A program made the translations under genes and the position numbers. This document shows, piece by piece, positions 15,732 through 20,362 of a stretch of DNA of 20,362 nucleotides (its first letter is position 1; the number at the start of each line of letters is the position of its first letter). The DNA comes from Euryarchaeota archaeon UBA549. Its GTDB lineage: Archaea; Thermoplasmatota; Poseidoniia; Poseidoniales; Poseidoniaceae. The stretch spans positions 28,434-48,795 of the forward strand of contig DAGF01000019.1 of the NCBI GenBank assembly GCA_002495645.1, written 5' to 3'. The notes beneath the pieces were generated by a model. It was not told where the DNA came from. It saw nothing but the letters and a program-made list of their open reading frames with translations, and did not search any database.

Positions 15732-15753
15732 GAGGTCAAATTTCAGCGCTCTG

Positions 15754-15769
15754 TTTCAATATGTTGAAA
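15754..15769. other. Short perfect inverted repeat in the gap before the 36-residue peptide
   Basis: TTTCAA and TTGAAA flank a 4-base centre (TATG), a perfect 6-bp dyad in the 72-base gap after the kinase-like gene. It is followed by a G-run, not a T-run, so it does not look like an intrinsic terminator. It could be an operator or part of a promoter, since the centre is AT-rich. With arms this short, chance occurrence cannot be excluded. Confidence 0.3.
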
Positions 15770-15803
15770 TGGGGGGTTTCTGTCGTTAGGGTCAGTGAAG
15801 GAC

Positions 15804-15914
15804 ATGGCCGACGACAGCACCACCTCGGACCCACCCCAAATCGCCTACCAAGTCGGTTTCGCACTCGCCATCATTCTCTTGGCCATCACCATGGTCCAAT
15901 ACCCTCTTTGGTAA
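15804..15914 (+). CDS. Small single-span membrane protein, 36 residues
   Basis: This short frame reads MADDSTTSDPPQ as an acidic/polar start, then one hydrophobic span (VGFALAIILLAITMV, residues 17-31) and a short end, QYPLW. The ordered layout of charged head plus one clean helix, an ATG start and a stop right after the span argue for a real gene. It fills most of the gap between the kinase-like gene and the asparagine synthase-like gene. The preceding GTGAAGG is close to the ATG (about 3 nt), so the ribosome site is not convincing. It could be a subunit of a membrane complex, a toxin-like peptide or an unrelated small protein; I recognise no family. Confidence 0.5.
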   Translation: MADDSTTSDPPQIAYQVGFALAIILLAITMVQYPLW

Positions 15915-15970
15915 TCATTGAAGGGCGATTTTGAACATCTCTTGAAAAGGGACCCCCTTCTGCTAGAAGC

Positions 15971-17758
15971 ATGTGCGGCATCGCTGGCATTCTTGGCCAA
16001 CCCGATGCCAATGTCTTGCACCGGATGAATCGGCTCCAACAACACCGAGGCCCTGATGAAAACGATATCTGGATGGACGATGCCGTCGGGTTCGCACACG
16101 CTCGCCTTTCCATTCTGGATTTGCAATCCAGCCAACAGCCGATGCGTGACCATGATGGCGCCGTCATGGTGCTCAACGGTGAAATCTACAACCATCGTGA
16201 ATTACGGGCATCTCACCCATCCTACGGGTTCACAACCGCCGGCGATACCGAAGCGGTCTTGGCTGTCCACCGAAACGCATGCAGGCGTGCCAACCGACCA
16301 CTTTCTGCCAAAGAACACGCAGCCTGGCTGTCCACTCTGGACGGCATGTACGCCCTTGCCCTCTGGAATCCAATAGATAGACACCTCATTCTCGCCCGAG
16401 ACCCGATGGGCATCAAGCCCTTGGTGCGGACCAACATCGGTGACTCACTCTTGTTTGCCAGCGAAGTCAAAGCCTTCCAAGCCCACGAAGACCACCGCCC
16501 TGAGTTTGACGAATTGGCCCTGGCCGCAAGGCTGGTTTGGGAATACCCACTTGACGCCACGACGCTTCTGAAAGGTGTTCATCAGGTCAGGCCCGGAACT
16601 GTTGAGCGTTGGGCCTTGGACGGCGACGGCAAGGCAACCTTCCTCGACAGCGCAAACATTGAGCGACAACACCTCAATCCTGCACCGTCGTGGGACCCCT
16701 CGCTTCAAGCGGATGATCTCTTGGAGACCTTTGTTGAAAGCGTACAACAACGCCTTCTCTCCGATGTCCCGGTGGGCATCGTGCTCTCGGGCGGACTTGA
16801 TTCAAGCCTCGTTGCTGCTGTGGCTCATGAGGCTGCTGAGCGTGCAGAGCAGGCTGTGCCTGCCTGCTGGACGGTGGCAGAAAGCGAAGAAAATCCTGAT
16901 TGGGTCGCCGCTGAGCGAGTCGCCGCTCACCATGACCTCGTCCACCACCAGCACCTGCTGGAAGCGGACGCCTTTGAGAAGCGGCTGCCTGACCTTGCCT
17001 GGCACGGTGAAGATGCTGACGTGACCGTCATGTTCTTCCATCCTCTTTTCGAACACATGGCCAACCACGTAAAAGTGGGACTGTGCGGTCAAGGCGCTGA
17101 TGAGTTACACGCCGGCTATCCCCGATACGGCGACCTGAACGAGCACAGGGCGATGCTGAACCAACGCATGGCCGCCCTTCCCGATGCCCATCAACGAGCG
17201 TTGTTGAGTGGAGGCCTTTCATCTGAGGAAGGATGGTACCTTGACGCCCACGCTCCATCGGATGCGACGGCCGACCTGCAAACGATGCTCAACTTCGAAC
17301 TCGAGCACGGTCAACTCAGCAACTTTCAATTGCGCTTGGTCGACCGCCATTCAATGGCTCACTCCCTTGAAGTCCGGGTTCCCTTTTTGGGCCAGGCTCA
17401 CCGAACCGCTTCTTACGCCCTGCCGATGGATTGGAAGCGAAGTACGCACCGAGAAGAAAAGGCGGCCCTCCGTCGTGCTGCCGATCTGACCAATCTACCC
17501 AAGGACATTGTCAGGCGACCAAAACTTCCGGCTGGACGAGCGACAGCCCCGACGATGTTGCAGACCTTCCTCGACCAGCGTCGCAGCCAAATCGATGAAT
17601 TGATGGATCACTACAGCCAGTGGAAAGCCGTCCTCAAAGGGCAAGAAGAATTGGCCATTGGACTGGGTTTGTTTGAAGCCCTGCACGTACGCCAAGACGG
17701 ACACCAACGTGCAAAACACTCCATTGACGACTTGTTAACCGAGGTGATTTCAGGATGA
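15971..17758 (+). CDS. Asparagine synthase-like glutamine amidotransferase (AsnB family)
   Basis: AsnB-family enzymes use glutamine-derived ammonia and ATP to amidate a carboxylate, classically aspartate to asparagine. The 595-residue protein has an N-terminal class II glutaminase: Cys2 as nucleophile, HRGPDE (25-30), LNGEIYNH (68-75) and GDTEAV (91-96). The synthetase domain has the PP-loop SGGLDSS (273-279), LCGQGADELHAGYPRYG (371-387) and VDRHSMAHSLEVRVPFLG. Usual members read SGDGADE or SGEGSDE, so Cys-Gly-Gln-Gly is a departure next to the ATP/substrate site. Length is typical. Its stop overlaps the start of the GshA gene by 4 bases, so the two are probably coupled. Plain asparagine synthesis is the default, but other AsnB homologues amidate other substrates, and this pairing makes an alternative worth testing. 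Confidence 0.85.
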   Translation: MCGIAGILGQPDANVLHRMNRLQQHRGPDENDIWMDDAVGFAHARLSILDLQSSQQPMRDHDGAVMVLNGEIYNHRELRASHPSYGFTTAGDTEAVLAVHRNACRRANRPLSAKEHAAWLSTLDGMYALALWNPIDRHLILARDPMGIKPLVRTNIGDSLLFASEVKAFQAHEDHRPEFDELALAARLVWEYPLDATTLLKGVHQVRPGTVERWALDGDGKATFLDSANIERQHLNPAPSWDPSLQADDLLETFVESVQQRLLSDVPVGIVLSGGLDSSLVAAVAHEAAERAEQAVPACWTVAESEENPDWVAAERVAAHHDLVHHQHLLEADAFEKRLPDLAWHGEDADVTVMFFHPLFEHMANHVKVGLCGQGADELHAGYPRYGDLNEHRAMLNQRMAALPDAHQRALLSGGLSSEEGWYLDAHAPSDATADLQTMLNFELEHGQLSNFQLRLVDRHSMAHSLEVRVPFLGQAHRTASYALPMDWKRSTHREEKAALRRAADLTNLPKDIVRRPKLPAGRATAPTMLQTFLDQRRSQIDELMDHYSQWKAVLKGQEELAIGLGLFEALHVRQDGHQRAKHSIDDLLTEVISG

Positions 17759-18957
17759 ACCTGCGCGAACATGGCCAACTCCTGGAGGATAAGCGAGAGG
17801 AGATTACGGCCTGGATGAAGCAGAAACGAGCCGAAGTGCCCATCCCCATCTACGGCAGTGTTGATGTCCGAGATGCCGGCTGGAAAATCGGTGTTGTGGA
17901 TGCCAATCACTTCCCTGCTGGATTCAACAACGTCTCCAAAGAAAACCTTCTGGAGCTCGCCAACCTGTTCAAAGACCATGTCCACCGTTCTCATCCGACG
18001 TGCTCATGGGTTCACATCTATCCCGAGAGCCACACGCGAAACCCCGGGTACGTGGAAAACATTGCCAGCATCAAGTCCATGATTGAACAGGCGGGTTTCT
18101 CCTGCACGGTAGGCTCGCCCGACCTCAACGAATTTGCTGCCCTCAACGGCCTGTCCGGACCGCTGTTGTTGCAATCGGTTCAAGTGGATGAAGAAGGTCA
18201 ACTCCAAGTGAACGGGAAGCACCCAGACCTCATTTTGCTCAACAACGATTTGACCGAAGGAACGGTTCCCGGGGTGCAGAGCACCAACATCACCCCGCCA
18301 CCTCATATGGGTTGGTTCCGACGACGTAAATCACAGCACTATCAGATGCTCAAGCCGTACATTGCCGAGATGGCGTCGCTGCTCTCCATCGACCCGTGGC
18401 ACCTGATGCCCGATTGGTTTGTTTCGGAAAACAAATGCTTGACCGAGGAGGCTTGCAAAACCAAACTCGCTGAAGAAATCAATGATTTCCTTGACAGCCT
18501 CCGTGAAAAATACGCATCCCTTGGCATTGAGCGGGAACCCACCGTCGTCATGAAAAACGACAGCGGGACCTACGGCCTCGGGGTGATGATGTTGACCTCC
18601 GGCGAGCAAATCCTGAACCTCTCCAACCGCAAGGCGAACAAGCTTCGCTATGCAAAAGGCGGCACTGAGGTTGAGAATTTCCTCATCCAGGAAGGGATAC
18701 CCACTGCGCTGACCACCGAACAGGGTGAAACGCTCGAGCCTGTGGTTTACCTCGTGGACGGAGAAGCGGCCTCCTGGTTTTACCGCATCAACGCCAAGAA
18801 ATCGGACATGGACAACCTCAACTCACCAAGCGCCCGCTTTGAGAACTACGAGGACGCCGAAAACCCTCACATCAAGGAAGCACACGGCTGGCATGCGCTG
18901 GTCGCTGAACTCAGCATGATCGCCATGGGGGCGGAAGCTGCTGCATGGACGGGCTAG
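17755..18957 (+). CDS. gshA: Glutamate-cysteine ligase of the GshA (Acidithiobacillus-type) family
   Basis: This enzyme would join glutamate and cysteine through the gamma-carboxyl using ATP, forming gamma-glutamylcysteine, the first step of glutathione or a related low-molecular-weight thiol. The 400-residue protein resembles the proteobacterial gshA_ferroox type. Cues are IYGSVDVRDAGWKIG then VDANHFPAGFNN (32-59), TPPPHMGWFRRRKSQHY (180-196), an ATP-grasp-like VMKNDSGTYGLGVM (265-278) and VYLVDGEAASWFYRIN (331-346). It is different from the E. coli-type GshA and from the haloarchaeal GshA. The ATGA overlap with the AsnB-like gene implies coupled expression. No glutathione synthetase (gshB) is visible nearby, so gamma-glutamylcysteine itself may be the end product. 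The family match is from memory of motifs. Confidence 0.72.
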   Translation: MNLREHGQLLEDKREEITAWMKQKRAEVPIPIYGSVDVRDAGWKIGVVDANHFPAGFNNVSKENLLELANLFKDHVHRSHPTCSWVHIYPESHTRNPGYVENIASIKSMIEQAGFSCTVGSPDLNEFAALNGLSGPLLLQSVQVDEEGQLQVNGKHPDLILLNNDLTEGTVPGVQSTNITPPPHMGWFRRRKSQHYQMLKPYIAEMASLLSIDPWHLMPDWFVSENKCLTEEACKTKLAEEINDFLDSLREKYASLGIEREPTVVMKNDSGTYGLGVMMLTSGEQILNLSNRKANKLRYAKGGTEVENFLIQEGIPTALTTEQGETLEPVVYLVDGEAASWFYRINAKKSDMDNLNSPSARFENYEDAENPHIKEAHGWHALVAELSMIAMGAEAAAWTG

Positions 18958-18994
18958 TCCAACAGGATGAAAGCCAGCATTTCCTCGCCTCACC

Positions 18995-19672
18995 ATGAGC
19001 CAGCGGGTGTGGTTGTACATCAGCACCATCGCCATCGGGCTTTGGATTTCCGCAACAGCGGCCGGTGGCTTGCTGCCCGATGCGTGGGCAGAATGGCCGG
19101 TGAACGTATGGTGCTGGGGCGTTTTTGCCTTTATTTTCAGAAGAGCCGACCGCAAAGAGCGCATCGAAATGATCGCCGTGGTCGCCTTGGCCACGCCCAT
19201 GGAGTTGTTCTTCTCTGAAGTGTGGCTTATCTACGAATACCAACGTGATTTCATGCCGCTGTTCGTGCCTGCTGGCCATTACTTCCTCTTTGATTTGGGC
19301 CGCCGAGCAGCGACAAAGATGCGAACCGAGATGGCGCTGCCTCTCCTGCTTCCCTTTGTCCCGCTGGTGGCCTACGGCGCATGGACCGGTGGTGACACCT
19401 CTGGTGTGGTCATGTTGCTGCTGGTGCTCGCCTTCACGAAGTGGGGCCCGCAACCTCGTTTGTACGCCGCCATGGCCTGGGCAGCCTTGGCCATGGAAAT
19501 CTGGGGCACGTTCCTCGGAAATTGGACGTGGGCCAGCGAAGTGCCTTGGACAAACCTCACCGCTTGGAATCCACCTCTCTTGGTGGGCGCCTTCTACTGC
19601 TTCGGCGACCTTTTGGTTAACCTGTGCGTTGCCAAGTTTCAAGGGGAACCTCCCTCCGAGGTCATACCATGA
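18995..19672 (+). CDS. Polytopic membrane protein, unknown function
   Basis: I do not recognise this 225-residue protein. It has about seven hydrophobic segments (near residues 8-26, 37-49, 58-78, 86-101, 114-130, 136-170 and 191-212). Conserved-looking polar residues sit inside them: Glu70 in ATPMELFFSEVWLIYEY, His95 in VPAGHYFLFDLGR, and Glu168 in AMEIWGTFLGNWTW. The last resembles the E..G...G.W.W pattern of carotenoid-modifying membrane enzymes such as CruF-type hydratases, but that is weak. Buried acidic, His and Trp residues suggest catalysis or cofactor binding rather than simple anchoring. It starts 37 bases after gshA and its stop overlaps the ferredoxin start by 4 bases, so a redox partnership with the ferredoxin is plausible. 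Confidence 0.7.
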   Translation: MSQRVWLYISTIAIGLWISATAAGGLLPDAWAEWPVNVWCWGVFAFIFRRADRKERIEMIAVVALATPMELFFSEVWLIYEYQRDFMPLFVPAGHYFLFDLGRRAATKMRTEMALPLLLPFVPLVAYGAWTGGDTSGVVMLLLVLAFTKWGPQPRLYAAMAWAALAMEIWGTFLGNWTWASEVPWTNLTAWNPPLLVGAFYCFGDLLVNLCVAKFQGEPPSEVIP

Positions 19673-20001
19673 CTGGCGCTGACGAGTTGCGCAAGCGCCG
19701 AGAGCAAGAGGCGCTTCGTATCCGAACTGCGCTGAACCGCCAACGAGGTGAGCAACGTGCCAACACCAAGGGTGGCGAAGGAACCGTTGCCTTTGTTGAA
19801 GAGCGCAAATGCATTGGCTGCGACCAGTGCACCATCGTCTGTGATGACGACGCCATTGAATTGTACTTCGTTGATGTTCTAAGCCCGTTAATGTCGGTGG
19901 AGAGCAACAGGAAAGCAAAGATCATTCGAGACGCGTGCACCGGATGCCGCTTGTGCGTCCTCGCTTGTCCAACCGATGCCATCACGATGATTGACCGATG
20001 A
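19669..20001 (+). CDS. Two-cluster 4Fe-4S ferredoxin-like protein
   Basis: This 110-residue electron carrier or electron-transfer subunit has two complete CxxCxxCxxxC motifs: Cys48, 51, 54, 58 and Cys90, 93, 96, 100. The second ends in the usual Cys-Pro, the first in Cys-Asp. A ~47-residue basic, helical N-terminal extension (ELRKRREQEALRIRTALNRQ) and a 31-residue spacer between clusters make it longer than a simple bacterial ferredoxin of ~60 residues, so it may dock to a specific partner. The ATG overlaps the stop of the membrane protein by 4 bases. The frame is open further upstream, but that region is inside the membrane protein gene. The next gene starts 9 bases later, so this is the middle of a three-gene run. 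Confidence 0.88.
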   Translation: MTGADELRKRREQEALRIRTALNRQRGEQRANTKGGEGTVAFVEERKCIGCDQCTIVCDDDAIELYFVDVLSPLMSVESNRKAKIIRDACTGCRLCVLACPTDAITMIDR

Positions 20002-20010
20002 GGTGAAACC

Positions 20011-20295
20011 ATGTCAAAGAAAGGAAAAGATGCAACAGCACAACGCTTTGGAGGCGAATTTGGCCCCTACCGAAAGCCAGGCACGGAAGGCGTGTCGTTG
20101 TCCACGTTCAAGAACCTCGTTTGGACCTCAAACATTGGCGGTTTGCTCCTTGTGGTGCTGGCCCTTGAACTGCTCTTTGTTCAGCAGAGTTTCATGTGGG
20201 GCTTCCTCGCATTGGTGGCCGGGGTGGCCATCGCCCTCTTTCCGTCCAATTACGAGATCGTTGGCATGAGTGACGAGGACGACGACGAGGCATAG
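20011..20295 (+). CDS. Small two-helix membrane protein
   Basis: This 94-residue protein has no family I recognise. It has a basic start (MSKKGKDATAQRFGGEFG), two hydrophobic segments at about 42-57 and 61-78 joined by a short loop, and a strongly acidic tail (SDEDDDEA). The layout suggests a hairpin in the membrane with both ends in the cytoplasm. A good Shine-Dalgarno sequence (GAGGTGA) lies before the ATG and overlaps the ferredoxin stop region. The gap to the ferredoxin is 9 bases. It could be a membrane anchor for the ferredoxin-like protein. The last ~67 bases of the window after it hold nothing I can identify. Confidence 0.75.
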   Translation: MSKKGKDATAQRFGGEFGPYRKPGTEGVSLSTFKNLVWTSNIGGLLLVVLALELLFVQQSFMWGFLALVAGVAIALFPSNYEIVGMSDEDDDEA

Positions 20296-20362
20296 TGTTG
20301 AACCGAATCAATCGGTAGCGAACAAACAGACCCACTGCAAGCCCTTCCAACGACTTCTTCCT

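Noticed and set aside
15754..15769. Inverted repeat as an intrinsic terminator
   Set aside because: The arms are only 6 bp and are followed by a G-run, not a T-run; listed only as a short dyad.

Overview
This window most likely comes from a marine group II euryarchaeon (Candidatus Poseidoniales) or a close relative. This is inferred from gene content, not from a marker-gene search. The signs are an archaeal-type PurP at the left edge, very large surface proteins built from thrombospondin type 3 (TSP3) calcium-binding repeats, a beta-carotene and retinal gene set, TATA-like boxes about 25-28 nt before start codons, and dense gene packing with 1-4 nt overlaps. No tRNA, rRNA, insertion sequence, CRISPR array or integrase is visible. 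There is no gene-free stretch longer than about 150 bases.

Layout, left to right. (1) 2-511: the 3' part of purP, on the + strand. (2) 524-6508, minus strand: two cell-surface proteins with TSP3 rods. One is N-terminally anchored and carries a transglutaminase-like domain. The other is a 1355-residue protein anchored at its C-terminus, with PPC domains and a two-period repeat array. (3) 6559-9030, minus strand: a small Cys/His protein, a biotin carrier protein, a small accessory subunit and a propionyl-CoA-type carboxyltransferase. (4) 9172-12031, minus strand: phytoene synthase, lycopene cyclase and Blh dioxygenase, which overlap end to end. Phytoene desaturase is divergent on the + strand (12147-13652). 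Together these four genes cover GGPP to retinal. (5) 13752-15731, + strand: the B12-binding subunit of methylmalonyl-CoA mutase, a MeaB-type GTPase, and a membrane protein of the dolichol/phytol kinase type. (6) 15804-20295, + strand: a 36-residue membrane peptide, an asparagine synthase-like amidotransferase overlapping a GshA-type glutamate-cysteine ligase, a polytopic membrane protein overlapping a two-cluster ferredoxin, and a two-helix membrane protein.

How the genes may work together. Carboxyltransferase, carrier protein, B12 subunit and MeaB belong to the propionyl-CoA to succinyl-CoA route, but the biotin carboxylase, epimerase and mutase large subunit are not in the window. The carotenoid block sits between the two halves of this route and would supply retinal to a rhodopsin encoded elsewhere. 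The kinase-like protein could recycle an isoprenoid alcohol into the same prenyl pool.

The parts least explained by known biology are three. The first is the coupled amidotransferase/GshA pair, which suggests a thiol or gamma-glutamyl compound. The second is the membrane protein/ferredoxin/membrane protein set that follows it. The third is the paired calcium-rod surface proteins.
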